Positions 37,470-46,404 of a DNA stretch of 64,000 nt are shown here, one piece after another; the first letter of the stretch is position 1, and the number at the start of each line of letters is the position of its first letter. Source of the DNA: Hyphomicrobiales bacterium (GTDB taxonomy: Bacteria; Pseudomonadota; Alphaproteobacteria; Rhizobiales; Rhizobiaceae); assembly GCA_900468285.1 (NCBI GenBank), contig UBTF01000008.1:310001-374000 (forward strand), given 5' to 3'. A program made the position numbers and the translations under genes. The notes below the pieces were generated by a model. The model made no database searches, was not told the DNA's origin, and worked only from the letters and a program-made list of their open reading frames with translations.

Positions 37470-37910
37470 ATGATTTCCCAGAAGGCAAAATATGCGCTGC
37501 GCGCCCTCATCGCATTAGCGAGAGCTGATGAGGGCTGTCCTGTCCAGATTTCCGACATTGCGCGCAGTCAGGTCATTCCAAAGAAATTCCTGGAGCAGAT
37601 ATTGCTGGAGCTGAAACGGGACGGGCTGGTGGCCAGTCGTCGCGGCAAGCAGGGCGGGTATCTGCTGCGCCGTTCGTCCAGCGATATCTCGTTTGGAGAG
37701 GTGCTACGGCTCATCGATGGGCCAGTGGCGCCGCTGCCATGCCTTTCAAAGACGGCCTATAAGCGCTGCGAAGATTGCGACGGCGAAACCGGGTGCGAAA
37801 TTCGCCACGTCTTTGCACGGGTAGCGGATGCCACGCGCAATATCCTGTTCAATACGACCATTGCAGACGCAATCAGCGGCACCGACGTTGCGGAATTGCT
37901 GACGGCGTGA
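37470..37910 (+). CDS. Rrf2-family transcriptional regulator near the sulfate genes
   Basis: This 146-residue winged-helix protein starts MISQKAKYALRALIALA, the family N-terminus. It has the recognition region with KKFLEQILLELKRDGLV and RRGKQGGYLL. Cysteines at about 91, 100, 103 and 109 (CLSKTAYKRCEDCDGETGC) resemble the cluster ligands of IscR/NsrR-type members, so it might sense an Fe-S cluster, sulfide or redox state. It is divergent from cysH and upstream of sbp, so control of the sulfate genes is likely; CymR is a known Rrf2 regulator of cysteine metabolism. Confidence 0.9.
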   Translation: MISQKAKYALRALIALARADEGCPVQISDIARSQVIPKKFLEQILLELKRDGLVASRRGKQGGYLLRRSSSDISFGEVLRLIDGPVAPLPCLSKTAYKRCEDCDGETGCEIRHVFARVADATRNILFNTTIADAISGTDVAELLTA

Positions 37911-38115
37911 AGCCGCAACCCACTTCCCGGCATTCAAAGTCATCGCGCATCCGGCAATTTGCGCCAATATTGGTAAAAATCCCGAACTGGTTTTGCGTGA
38001 AGCCGATGTTTTGAACGGTGCTTGTTGCGCGTTTCGAAGTTGCCGCGCTGTGTTTGTTGCCGCCGATGACAAGACAAGGGAAACACTTTTGCGATCGTCA
38101 TTGCCCTGATTGACC

Positions 38116-38138
38116 AACTCTACTGATCCGGTAGTGTT
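38116..38138. promoter_or_regulatory. imperfect inverted repeat upstream of sbp, sharing AACTCTACTG with cysH
   Basis: AACTCTAC (38116-38123) and GTAGTGTT (38131-38138) form an inverted repeat with one mismatch and a 7-bp spacer. The left arm continues into the 10-mer also found before cysH. Confidence 0.45.
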
Positions 38139-38166
38139 AAGGGCAAGACATCCAGGAGGGTTCAAC

Positions 38167-39192
38167 ATGTCGAAACTTCTTTCCAGCCTCAGCGCCGTGG
38201 CGCTCACCCTGTCCATTACGCTCGGCGCTGCCGGGACGGCATGGGCAGATACCAAGCTGCTCAATGTTTCCTATGATCCGACCCGCGAACTCTACAAGGA
38301 CTTCAACGCAGCCTTCGCCAAGAAGTGGAAGGCCGACACGGGTGAAGACGTTTCCGTACAGCAGTCGCATGGCGGCTCCGGCAAGCAGGCCCGTTCCGTT
38401 ATCGATGGTCTGGAAGCCGACGTGGTCACACTGGCGCTTCAGAGCGATATCGATGCCATCGTCAAGAACAGCGGCAAGATCAAGGAAGACTGGCGCAGCC
38501 GCCTGCCGCACAATTCCTCTCCTTATACGTCCACCATCGTCTTCCTGGTCCGCAAGGGCAACCCGAAGGGCATCCACAACTGGGGTGACCTTGTGAAGGG
38601 CGATATCCAGATCGTAACGCCGAACCCGAAAACATCAGGCGGCGCGCGCTGGAACTATCTGGCCGCCTGGGCCTGGGCCAATGAGGAATACAAGGGCGAT
38701 CAGGACAAGATAAAGGCCTATGTCGGTGAACTCTACAAGCGGGCTCCGGTGCTCGATACCGGCGCGCGTGGCTCTACCGTTACCTTTGCCCAGCGCCAGA
38801 TCGGCGACGTCTTGCTGGCCTGGGAGAACGAGGCCTATCTGGCTGGCGAGGAATTCGGCAAGGACGAATTCGATATTGTCGTTCCGCCGATCTCCATCCT
38901 CGCAGAACCACCCGTTGCCGTGGTTGACGCCAATGTCGATGCCAAGGGCACCCGCAAGGTTGCCGAAGCCTATCTTCAGTATCTCTATTCTGACGAAGGC
39001 CAGAACATCGCCGCCAAGCACTTCTACCGTCCGTCAAACCCGTCTGTTGTTTCCAAGGATCTCCTGAAGCAGCTGCCTGACATCAAGCTCGTCACCATCG
39101 ACGATCCGCAGTTTGGCGGATGGGCCAAGGCACAGCCTGAACATTTTGGTGACGGCGGCATCTTCGACCAGATTTACAAGCCCGCAAAGTAA
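38167..39192 (+). CDS. sbp: periplasmic sulfate-binding protein
   Basis: This 341-residue protein has a Sec signal peptide (cleavage after AWA, near 27) and the sulfate-binding-protein family features [17 protein letters not shown] and [17 protein letters not shown]. It binds sulfate or thiosulfate outside the inner membrane and delivers it to CysTWA. AGGAGG lies in front of ATG 38167. It is the first gene of the sulfate transporter operon; two stable hairpins follow its stop codon. Confidence 0.96.
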   Translation: MSKLLSSLSAVALTLSITLGAAGTAWADTKLLNVSYDPTRELYKDFNAAFAKKWKADTGEDVSVQQSHGGSGKQARSVIDGLEADVVTLALQSDIDAIVKNSGKIKEDWRSRLPHNSSPYTSTIVFLVRKGNPKGIHNWGDLVKGDIQIVTPNPKTSGGARWNYLAAWAWANEEYKGDQDKIKAYVGELYKRAPVLDTGARGSTVTFAQRQIGDVLLAWENEAYLAGEEFGKDEFDIVVPPISILAEPPVAVVDANVDAKGTRKVAEAYLQYLYSDEGQNIAAKHFYRPSNPSVVSKDLLKQLPDIKLVTIDDPQFGGWAKAQPEHFGDGGIFDQIYKPAK

Positions 39193-39209
39193 GCGGATGA
39201 TGCAAAACG

Positions 39210-39240
39210 CCGAACAGGCCCACACCAGGGCTTTGTTCGG
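39210..39240 (+). repeat. nested hairpin in the sbp-cysT gap
   Basis: CCGAACA (39210-39216) pairs with TGTTCGG (39234-39240), with GCCC/GGGC able to pair inside. There is no T-run. Confidence 0.65.
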
Positions 39241-39254
39241 ACCGGATACAAGAT

Positions 39255-39275
39255 CGACCGGCCGCAAGCCGGTCG
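39255..39275 (+). repeat. second hairpin in the sbp-cysT gap
   Basis: CGACCGGC pairs with GCCGGTCG around CGCAA. It could protect the sbp mRNA 3' end or attenuate readthrough into cysT. Confidence 0.65.
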
Positions 39276-39326
39276 AAAACGCATCAGAGGGCGGCTGACG
39301 ATGGCCCCCATTTTACCGGAGCCTTG

Positions 39327-40184
39327 ATGAGCAGTACCCCATCGCCAGCGAAATGGAAGTGGCGTCAATCGAGCGTGTTGCCTGGTTTCGGCCTCACGCT
39401 CGGCTATACCATCACCTATCTTTTTCTCATTATTCTCATCCCCCTGGCCGGTCTGGTCTGGTCCACCGCCAAGCTTGGCTTTTCGGACTTTCTTGCCATC
39501 GCAACCGATAGCCGCACCTTGAACGCGCTGCGCATCAGTTTCAGCACGGCCTTTGTCGCAGCCTTCGTCAACGCCGTCTTCGGTGTGCTGATTGCCTGGG
39601 TGCTGGTGCGTTATCGCTTTCCCGGGCGCCGCTTCGTGGATGCCATTGTCGATCTGCCCTTTGCGCTTCCCACCGCCGTTGCCGGCATTGCGCTCACCGC
39701 GCTTTACTCCAATCGAGGTTGGGTCGGGCAGTTGTTTGAACCCTTCGGCATCAAGATTGCCTTTACCCCTTCCGGCATCGTCATTGCGCTGATCTTCATC
39801 GGACTGCCCTTCGTCGTTCGCACCGTGCAGCCTGTCATGGAAGAGATCGACCGTCAGGTGGAAGAGGTGGCTGCAACGCTGGGCGCCAACCGTTTCCAGA
39901 CCATCACCCGCATTCTTCTGCCGGGGCTGGTCCCGGCCATCCTCACCGGCTTTGCGCTGGCCTTCGCCCGCGGCGTCGGGGAATATGGTTCGGTCATCTT
40001 CATTGCCGGCAATATTCCCTATGTCTCGGAAATCGCCCCGCTGCTGATCGTCATCCGGTTGGAGGAGTTTAATTATGCAGCCGCAACCGGCATCGCCACG
40101 ATCATGCTGATCATTTCCTTCGCCATGCTGTTCGTCATCAATCTCATTCAGGCCTGGAGCCGCAAGAGGTACGGTTATGCCTGA
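39327..40184 (+). CDS. cysT: sulfate ABC transporter permease CysT
   Basis: This 285-residue inner-membrane protein has about six transmembrane segments, the binding-protein-dependent transport motif EEVAATLGANRFQTITRILLPG and ALPTAVAGIAL loops typical of CysT/CysU. It pairs with CysW to form the sulfate channel. ATG 39327 is preferred over a TTG three bases earlier. It overlaps cysW by 8 bp (40177-40184), so the two are co-translated. Confidence 0.95.
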   Translation: MSSTPSPAKWKWRQSSVLPGFGLTLGYTITYLFLIILIPLAGLVWSTAKLGFSDFLAIATDSRTLNALRISFSTAFVAAFVNAVFGVLIAWVLVRYRFPGRRFVDAIVDLPFALPTAVAGIALTALYSNRGWVGQLFEPFGIKIAFTPSGIVIALIFIGLPFVVRTVQPVMEEIDRQVEEVAATLGANRFQTITRILLPGLVPAILTGFALAFARGVGEYGSVIFIAGNIPYVSEIAPLLIVIRLEEFNYAAATGIATIMLIISFAMLFVINLIQAWSRKRYGYA

Positions 40185-41049
40185 TCACGCGCCCACCGTT
40201 CCTTCCCGCCCGTTCCGGGATCCCGCCAGCGAAACGCTGCCTGCAAAGCTGATGCTGGTCGGTATCGCCTTCCTGTTTCTTGCGCTGTTCCTCGTCCTGC
40301 CGCTGGTGGCGGTTTTCGTGGAAGCCTTCCGCAAGGGCTTCGAGTCCTTCTGGGAAGCCATTGTCGAGCAGGATGCGCTATCGGCCATCCGCCTCACACT
40401 TCTCGTTGCGGCCATCGCCGTGCCGCTCAACCTCGTCTTCGGTGTTGCCGCGGCCTGGTGCATTGCGAAGTTCGAATTCAAGGGCAAGGCATTTCTGATC
40501 ACCCTGATCGACCTGCCTTTCTCCATCTCACCCGTCATTTCCGGCTTGGTCTATGTCATCCTGTTTTCCTCGCACAGCGTGCTCGGCCCCTGGCTGAAAA
40601 GTTACGGCATCGAAATCCTCTTTGCCGTTCCCGGCATCGTGCTTGCCACCATCTTCGTGACCTTCCCCTTCGTTGCGCGCGAACTCATTCCGCTCATGCA
40701 GGATCAGGGAACGGGCGATGAGGAAGCCGCCATTTCGCTTGGTGCATCCGGCTGGCAGACCTTCTGGTTCGTCACGCTGCCCAATATCAAATGGGGTCTG
40801 CTATACGGTGTGTTGCTCTGCAACGCCCGCGCCATGGGGGAATTCGGTGCCGTTTCCGTCGTGTCGGGCCATATCAGGGGCGAAACCAACACCATGCCGC
40901 TGCATGTCGAGATACTCTATAATGAGTATAATATCGGTGCGGCCTTTGCGGTGGCGACCCTGCTTGCCGGGTTGGCGCTCGTTACCCTCGTCTTGAAAAC
41001 AATTCTTGAAATACGCTTTGGCGCGGGCAACGCTGCCGGCAAGCATTGA
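40177..41049 (+). CDS. cysW: sulfate ABC transporter permease CysW
   Basis: CysW (290 aa) is the second membrane subunit of the sulfate/thiosulfate importer. It has about six transmembrane segments and the EAA-type loop [22 protein letters not shown]. The sequence [18 protein letters not shown] is typical of CysW. It starts inside the end of cysT and ends 11 bp before the cysA ATG. Confidence 0.95.
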   Translation: MPDHAPTVPSRPFRDPASETLPAKLMLVGIAFLFLALFLVLPLVAVFVEAFRKGFESFWEAIVEQDALSAIRLTLLVAAIAVPLNLVFGVAAAWCIAKFEFKGKAFLITLIDLPFSISPVISGLVYVILFSSHSVLGPWLKSYGIEILFAVPGIVLATIFVTFPFVARELIPLMQDQGTGDEEAAISLGASGWQTFWFVTLPNIKWGLLYGVLLCNARAMGEFGAVSVVSGHIRGETNTMPLHVEILYNEYNIGAAFAVATLLAGLALVTLVLKTILEIRFGAGNAAGKH

Positions 41050-41060
41050 AGGGCATTTTT

Positions 41061-42098
41061 ATGGAAGTCAAAGTTTCCGGCATTACAAAGCAGTTCGACC
41101 GTTTTCCCGCCTTGAACGACGTGTCGCTCAACATCCGTTCCGGCGAGTTGATTGCGCTGCTGGGCCCATCCGGCTCCGGCAAGACCACGCTGCTGCGCCT
41201 CATCGCCGGTCTTGAGCAGCCCACGCAGGGGCAGATCTTTTTTGGCGATGAAGACGCATCTCATCGTTCCGTGCAGGAGCGCAATGTCGGCTTCGTGTTC
41301 CAGCATTACGCGCTTTTTCGTCATATGACGGTGGCTGAAAATATCGGCTTCGGTCTGAAAGTGCGCCCTTCAGCCACCCGCCCGCCCAAGGCGGAAATCC
41401 GCAAGCGCGTCTCCGAGCTTCTCGATATGGTGCATCTCCAGGGTCTGGAAAAACGTTACCCCAACCAGTTGTCGGGCGGCCAGCGTCAGCGCGTTGCGCT
41501 TGCGCGTGCGGTCGCCATCGAACCGCGGGTGCTGCTGCTGGATGAGCCATTCGGTGCGCTGGATGCCAAGGTGCGCAAGGAACTGCGCCGCTGGCTGCGC
41601 GAGTTTCATGACCGCACCGGCCATACCACCGTCTTCGTTACGCATGATCAGGAAGAAGCACTGGAGCTGGCCGACCGCGTGGTGGTCATGAGCCAGGGCA
41701 AGATCGAGCAGGTCGGCACGGCCGATGATGTCTATGACACTCCCAACTCACCCTTCGTCTTTTCCTTCATCGGTGAGTCGTCGAACCTGCCTGTAACGAT
41801 CCGCGATGGTCACGTGCTGTTTCAGGGTGAGAGCATCGGCATCAGGGAGGCCAATGATGGCCAGGGCGACCTGTTCTTCCGCCCGGAGGATGTGGTGCTG
41901 ACCAGCGACCGCGATGCGCTCTACGGCAAGGTTACCACCTGTCGCCGCCTTGCGGGAACCCGGATTGCCGAGATCGATATCGCCAATGACGGGCACGAGC
42001 CCTACCATCTGGAAATCGAGGTGCCACTCGATGCGTCCGTATCCGTCGGAAACGAACTGCGCTTCCGACCCACGCGCTGGAAAATATTTCGCGCATAA
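41061..42098 (+). CDS. cysA: sulfate ABC transporter ATPase CysA
   Basis: CysA (345 aa) powers sulfate import. Walker A is [13 protein letters not shown], the signature is [14 protein letters not shown], Walker B is [11 protein letters not shown] and the switch histidine is [17 protein letters not shown]-terminal TOBE-like regulatory domain (from about 240) contains [12 protein letters not shown] 41061 is chosen over the upstream TTG because it begins [12 protein letters not shown]. It is the last gene of sbp-cysTWA. Confidence 0.97.
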   Translation: MEVKVSGITKQFDRFPALNDVSLNIRSGELIALLGPSGSGKTTLLRLIAGLEQPTQGQIFFGDEDASHRSVQERNVGFVFQHYALFRHMTVAENIGFGLKVRPSATRPPKAEIRKRVSELLDMVHLQGLEKRYPNQLSGGQRQRVALARAVAIEPRVLLLDEPFGALDAKVRKELRRWLREFHDRTGHTTVFVTHDQEEALELADRVVVMSQGKIEQVGTADDVYDTPNSPFVFSFIGESSNLPVTIRDGHVLFQGESIGIREANDGQGDLFFRPEDVVLTSDRDALYGKVTTCRRLAGTRIAEIDIANDGHEPYHLEIEVPLDASVSVGNELRFRPTRWKIFRA

Positions 42099-42112
42099 CA
42101 AGCGGAAATAGG

Positions 42113-42137
42113 AAAAGGGCCGCTTTTGGCGGCCCTT
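42113..42137 (+). terminator. terminator of the sbp-cysTWA operon
   Basis: AAGGGCCGC pairs with GCGGCCCTT around TTTTG. The T-tail is short, so efficiency is uncertain. Confidence 0.6.
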
Positions 42138-42350
42138 CCATGAGTTTGGTCGTTGTTTCAGACCGAAAACGCAATCAACGTTTTCAAGGGAAGGCGGATC
42201 AGGCCGAGGGCTGCCTCGTCAAAATCAAATCCTTTCCATTGCCTGCTACGAAGACCGAAATCTCATTAGACATTGGATCACCTTCCTTTCACTACGTTGA
42301 ACATAAGAAGAAGGTAATACGATTCGCCGAGATTGCAAGGGGTGTCAGAA

Positions 42351-42716
42351 TTACGCCGCCTTTCCGGCCTGCATGTCGAACTCGAAGTGGATATTGTCAT
42401 AGGGAAAGGTGACGCCACTTTCATGCCTGTCAATGATGCCGGCATTAACCAGCGTCGTGACATCTCTATGCACCGCCTGCACGTCACGACCCACACGTCG
42501 CGCCACTTCGCGAATGGCAAGCGGACCTTGCCCAACCAGGCTTCTAACAATATTGAGCCGCAAGGGTGCGAGAATACGATGCAGATCGTCGTAGCTGGAA
42601 AACTCGATGGATGGCGTCGCTTCCGTCGCGTTACCGGAAAGGGCAGAATTTCCTGCCGCCACAAACCGCGCCTTCATATCATCCATCGTGCTTAAACGTA
42701 TCGTCAAACTCGTCAT
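42351..42716 (-). CDS. winged-helix antitoxin (HVO_A0114-like, TumA type)
   Basis: This 121-residue DNA-binding protein has a winged helix with LRLNIVRSLVGQGPLAIREV and AVHRDVTTLVNAGIIDR, and a C-terminal FPYDNIHFEFDMQ tail. This family is found next to DUF6516/TumE-type toxins, as here. The ATG at 42716 overlaps the toxin stop codon by 4 bp, so toxin and antitoxin are co-translated. It is expected to neutralise the toxin and to repress its own promoter through the repeats at 42994-43040. Confidence 0.84.
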   Translation of the reverse strand: MTSLTIRLSTMDDMKARFVAAGNSALSGNATEATPSIEFSSYDDLHRILAPLRLNIVRSLVGQGPLAIREVARRVGRDVQAVHRDVTTLVNAGIIDRHESGVTFPYDNIHFEFDMQAGKAA

Positions 42717-42994
42717 TTCAAGATCCTCTCCATGTCGGTCTGAAAGGCTTCGAACAGCGCCCCAAGGGTGGTGAATGTTATGTTTTCTTCTTGATCACCG
42801 AGATGGCGGTGGTCTCCCTTGCCGCGCTCATTGTCATATCGAAGAACGCACTCACCATTCACAACGAGCGCCAGACGGTACTCGAATGGATGGGCGCTGC
42901 CAGGGACAGGCTCGGGCAGATGCCATAGCACCACCTCAAAAAAGGTCGTTTCATCAATGACCTTTCTGGATTTTTCGAGGAGTTTTGCGGCCAT
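42713..42994 (-). CDS. TumE-family (DUF6516) toxin
   Basis: This 93-residue protein contains the TumE/DUF6516 core: EVVLWHLPEPVPGSAHPFEY, RLALVVNGECVLRYDNERG and KGDHRHLGDQEEN. The conserved DNERGKGDHRH stretch is the family hallmark. Its biochemical target is not known to me. It is the first gene of a toxin-antitoxin operon, which is unusual because most type II modules put the antitoxin first, but is normal for this family. A repeated operator overlaps the start codon. Confidence 0.86.
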   Translation of the reverse strand: MAAKLLEKSRKVIDETTFFEVVLWHLPEPVPGSAHPFEYRLALVVNGECVLRYDNERGKGDHRHLGDQEENITFTTLGALFEAFQTDMERILK

Positions 42995-43040
42995 GTTGTT
43001 TTCTATAACAACAGGGTGCTGTTGTCAATTGTAACAACAG
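42994..43040. promoter_or_regulatory. tandem operators TGTTGT-N8-ACAACA upstream of the TA pair
   Basis: TGTTGT (42994-42999), ACAACAG (43008-43014), CTGTTGT (43019-43025) and ACAACAG (43034-43040) form two inverted repeats with identical 8-bp spacers, 26 bp apart. The first half-site overlaps the toxin start codon. This suits autorepression by the antitoxin. Confidence 0.75.
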
Positions 43041-43053
43041 CACCGATTTTGCG

Positions 43054-44055
43054 TCAAGCCACACGCATGACGATCTTGCCGATATGGTTGCTGCTTTCCA
43101 TCAGCCTGTGACCCTCGGCTACATCATCAAAGGCAATCACATCGTGGATGACAGGTGCAATCTTTCCGGCTTCCAGAAGCGGCCAGACTTCCGCCACCAG
43201 CTCGTCGCGGATCGCTCTCTTCTCGTCTGCGGTGCGTGGGCGCATGGTAGAGCCGGTCACAGTCAGCCGCTTGACCATGATTGGCCGTAGATCGACATTC
43301 TCCGCTACGTTGCCGCCCAGAAACGCGATCATCGACAGACAGCCATCCTTGGCGAGCGCAGAGAGGTTCTTTGCAAAGTAGGAGGCGCCGATCATGTCGA
43401 GGATGACGTCCACGCCTTTGCCATCCGTTTCAGCCTTGATGACCTCAAGGAAATCCTCTTCCCGGTAGTTGATCGCCCGCTTGACGCCCAGCTTTTCGCA
43501 GGCCTCGCATTTTTCCGCAGAACCGGCAGTGGCGTAAACCTCGGCACCAAAGGCTGTCGCCAGCTGGATGGCCGTCGTGCCGATGCCGCTGGTTCCGCCA
43601 TGGATCAGCACGCTTTCACCTTCGGTCAACCCGGCCATCTGAAAGAGATTTGCCCAGACCGTGAAGAATGTCTCCGGCACGGCTGCAGCCTTGACGGCAT
43701 CGTAGCCTTTGGGGAAGGGAAGGGCCTGGCCCGCAGGCACGACGCAATATTCCGCATAGCCGCCGCCGTTGGCCAGTGCACAGACGTGATCGCCGACCGC
43801 AAATTCACTGACGCCATCGCCAAGAGCCACAACCTCTCCAGCAACCTCCAGTCCCAGAACAGGGCTTGCGTCTTTCGGCGGCGGATAGGCACCCTGTCTT
43901 TGGGCAACATCGGGCCGGTTGATGCCAGCGGCTTGCACCTTCACCAGAATTTCGCCCGCGCGTGGCGTCGGGAGGGGACCAGTCGCAAACACCATCACGT
44001 CGGGTTCGCCAAAACTTGGCAGGTCAACAAATCGCATCGTCGTGGGCAGTGTCAT
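43054..44055 (-). CDS. zinc-independent NAD(P)H:quinone oxidoreductase (PIG3/QOR type)
   Basis: This 333-residue MDR-superfamily protein has the QOR-like N-terminus [14 protein letters not shown], the coenzyme loop [18 protein letters not shown] and the family run [13 protein letters not shown]. It lacks the structural-zinc cysteine cluster of alcohol dehydrogenases. These enzymes reduce quinones with NADPH. ATG 44055 is chosen because GGAGG lies five bases upstream; ATG 44067 is also in frame. It is a single gene between the TA pair and the EAL-GGDEF gene. Confidence 0.9.
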   Translation of the reverse strand: MTLPTTMRFVDLPSFGEPDVMVFATGPLPTPRAGEILVKVQAAGINRPDVAQRQGAYPPPKDASPVLGLEVAGEVVALGDGVSEFAVGDHVCALANGGGYAEYCVVPAGQALPFPKGYDAVKAAAVPETFFTVWANLFQMAGLTEGESVLIHGGTSGIGTTAIQLATAFGAEVYATAGSAEKCEACEKLGVKRAINYREEDFLEVIKAETDGKGVDVILDMIGASYFAKNLSALAKDGCLSMIAFLGGNVAENVDLRPIMVKRLTVTGSTMRPRTADEKRAIRDELVAEVWPLLEAGKIAPVIHDVIAFDDVAEGHRLMESSNHIGKIVMRVA

Positions 44056-44190
44056 GGAGGCCTCCATTGCTTTCAATGGCGGAAACCTATGCGAGAAGCG
44101 ACCGGGATGGAAGCGTGCGTTTGCGCCATGGCACCGCGTCTTAAAGCCGCGCGCTGGCAATCAGGCGAGCGAGACGACGCAGGCACCGCA

Positions 44191-45993
44191 TCAGGACCTG
44201 TCGCCGAAAGTGCGGATGATGAATCCGTTTTCGCTCTCCTTGGCCGCCTTTTTGACTGTCGCGATCTCGCTGCCGATTCGCTCGGGGTTGCCGAGAATAA
44301 GCCCCTTGGAAAGCTCCAGAACGCCGATCGAGCAGCGTAACAGGGCAAACTCCCGCTCATTGCCGAAACGGTCATAGCCGGTGATCTGGCCTGCGGCACG
44401 GTCTTCGTCAGAATAGAGCTGCACCACATCGTCGTGGAAATCGCTCAGCAAGCGTTCCAGGATTTCGGTGACCTCTTCCTTGTTCCAGTCACGCACGCCG
44501 ATGAAGAAATCGTCGCCGCCAATGTGGCCGAGGAAGCAGTCGCCTGAGAAGAAATAACGCTTCATCAGCGCAGAAAACAGCGTGATGGCGTGGTCGCCAA
44601 TGTGGAAGCCGTATTTGTCGTTGAAGGGTTTGAAGTTGTCGAAATCGCAGTAGCAGAAGAAACGGTTGTCGTCGCTGTCGCGGCAACTGTCCTCGATGAA
44701 GCTGCTGATGGCGCGGTTGCCGGGAAGCGCCGTCAGCGGGTTCTGTTCCTGCGCCAGCTTCAGTTGCTTCTCGTTCATGACCTTGATGAGGGATGCTGCC
44801 GAAACGACGCCGATATAGCGCATGTTCTCCGTCAGAATGACGCAGGCGCTACCAGCCGTATTGGCAAAGACGCTCATCAACTGTTCTGCATCCGCATCCA
44901 GCCCCACAATCGGCGCGCCATCCACGAAGTGCGAGATCGTGCGCTCATAGACCTTGTTCTTGAGCAGGTCGCGACCGAATGGCTGGTAGATATATTCCTT
45001 CAGATGATGTTCGTTGATGACGCCGCGCGGTTCGCCATTGGCATTGAGAACCGGGAAAAAGGCCTGGGCAGGATTGCGGCGAAACAGTTCGAAGACGCTG
45101 TCGATCGTGTCGTTCTCAAAAACCGTCGGCAGCCGCTCGATTTGCCGTCGAATGAGGATTTCGTCCAGTTTCTGGCTGCTGCGGCGGGTTTCACCCAGAT
45201 GCTGCAGATGCGGAAAAGCGCTCTGCAACTCGCTGACGAAAGTGGTAGGGCGGGAGATGAACCAGCCCTGCACCAGATCGACGCCATGTTCGCGGCAGGC
45301 CAGAAATTCCTGCTCTGTCTCGATGCCTTCGGCAATGACCCGGACGCCGAGGACATGCGCGATGTTGACGATGTTCTTGACGAGGTGACGCTTTCTGGGA
45401 TTGCGATCGACCCCATCGATGAAGTAGCGGTCGATCTTGAGGTAGTCGACGGGGAAGTCGCAGAGCAGCTTCATCTCGCCATGACCAACCCCGAAATCAT
45501 CGATGGCCAGCTTGAAGCCTTCCTTGCGCATCCGTGCAATCAGCGCACTGAACTCCGGAACGCTGGTATTATCAAACCGCTCGGAAAGCTCGAAACAGAT
45601 GGAGGAGGGCGGAATGGACGCCTTGCCCAAATGCTCCAGAAGCGTGTCCAGAATGGCATTGCCGTGGGGAATGAGACGGACGTCGAGATTGAGAAACAGC
45701 GTTGCAGATGAGAATTCCGGCAGCGTCGAGAATTTCGCCAGCGCGCGGCCGGCCAGCATCTGCTCGACAGCCACCAGCTGTCCGTCCGTTTCGATATGGT
45801 CAAGCAGGTCCAGAGGGCTGGAAAAACCAATGCGGTCGAAGCCGCGCATCAGCGACTCATAGCCAAAGACGGTGCCCGTGGATGCTTCGACGATGGGTTG
45901 GAAGGCTGTTTCCAGGACGAGCTTCGCCATGGAAGCGATCTGCCCACTGGCAAATCGCCTGATAATATCGGGGTCGATCGCCGTCGACTGCAT
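44191..45993 (-). CDS. cyclic-di-GMP protein with EAL-CBS-GGDEF order
   Basis: This 600-residue cytoplasmic protein has an N-terminal EAL domain (about 25-255), a pair of CBS domains (about 280-410) and a C-terminal GGDEF domain (about 425-590). The EAL core keeps the catalytic set: ESL in place of EAL, FLNLDV, FELSE, IDDFG, YLKIDR, AEGIET and VQGW, so phosphodiesterase activity is likely. The GGDEF motif reads GGDDF and there is no RxxD inhibitory site, so it may be a non-cyclase that senses GTP. CBS pairs usually bind adenine nucleotides. Confidence 0.93.
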   Translation of the reverse strand: MQSTAIDPDIIRRFASGQIASMAKLVLETAFQPIVEASTGTVFGYESLMRGFDRIGFSSPLDLLDHIETDGQLVAVEQMLAGRALAKFSTLPEFSSATLFLNLDVRLIPHGNAILDTLLEHLGKASIPPSSICFELSERFDNTSVPEFSALIARMRKEGFKLAIDDFGVGHGEMKLLCDFPVDYLKIDRYFIDGVDRNPRKRHLVKNIVNIAHVLGVRVIAEGIETEQEFLACREHGVDLVQGWFISRPTTFVSELQSAFPHLQHLGETRRSSQKLDEILIRRQIERLPTVFENDTIDSVFELFRRNPAQAFFPVLNANGEPRGVINEHHLKEYIYQPFGRDLLKNKVYERTISHFVDGAPIVGLDADAEQLMSVFANTAGSACVILTENMRYIGVVSAASLIKVMNEKQLKLAQEQNPLTALPGNRAISSFIEDSCRDSDDNRFFCYCDFDNFKPFNDKYGFHIGDHAITLFSALMKRYFFSGDCFLGHIGGDDFFIGVRDWNKEEVTEILERLLSDFHDDVVQLYSDEDRAAGQITGYDRFGNEREFALLRCSIGVLELSKGLILGNPERIGSEIATVKKAAKESENGFIIRTFGDRS

Positions 45994-46161
45994 GAATTTT
46001 CTCCACGGTCGCGTCCTTTTTGGGGATTTTATGGACGCTTTTTATGGAGAAGGTGGTCGAAACTTCTCAACAAATACTTTCTCGTTGATGAAGCTTTTTT
46101 GAATTTTTCATGACGTCTCTGCGACGCACTAAAACAGACATCATTGAGAAACATCAAGATG

Positions 46162-46404
46162 CTAGGCTTGGCGCCGTTTCTGCGCATGTGCCGCGTAAAG
46201 CTCTGCGACATTTAGCTGTTCATCATGGGGAAGAGGTGTTGTCCGCTCGTTGCGGTGGCGGTTGCTGCTGGCGGCGACGGTGTCTACCCAAAGCCGCAAT
46301 GCCGCGCGAACGACTTCGCTACCTGAGGCATAGTCACCAGCCATCACGGCTTCGCGCATTTTTGCCGCCTGCTCCGGCGAAATGGATACGGTTACCATTG
46401 GCAT
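46162..46404 (-). CDS. ParD/CopG-type ribbon-helix-helix antitoxin (no toxin beside it)
   Basis: This protein of about 80 residues has an RHH fold: MVTVSISPEQAAKM, the helix REAVMAGDYASGSEVVRAAL and the C-terminal LNVAELYAAHAQKRRQA that normally wraps the toxin. ATG 46404 follows GGGAG by seven bases. A ParE toxin gene would be expected directly downstream, but the 168 bp up to the EAL gene contain none. It may therefore be an orphan antitoxin or a free-standing regulator. Confidence 0.8.
   Translation of the reverse strand: MPMVTVSISPEQAAKMREAVMAGDYASGSEVVRAALRLWVDTVAASSNRHRNERTTPLPHDEQLNVAELYAAHAQKRRQA

Noticed and set aside
42278-42664. 128-codon open frame overlapping the antitoxin gene
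   Set aside because: It is in another frame of the antitoxin gene; the antitoxin frame has the start/stop overlap with the toxin and a recognised fold.
44590-45711. A 373-codon open frame antisense to the EAL-GGDEF gene
   Set aside because: It is fully within a well-supported gene and shows no protein motif.
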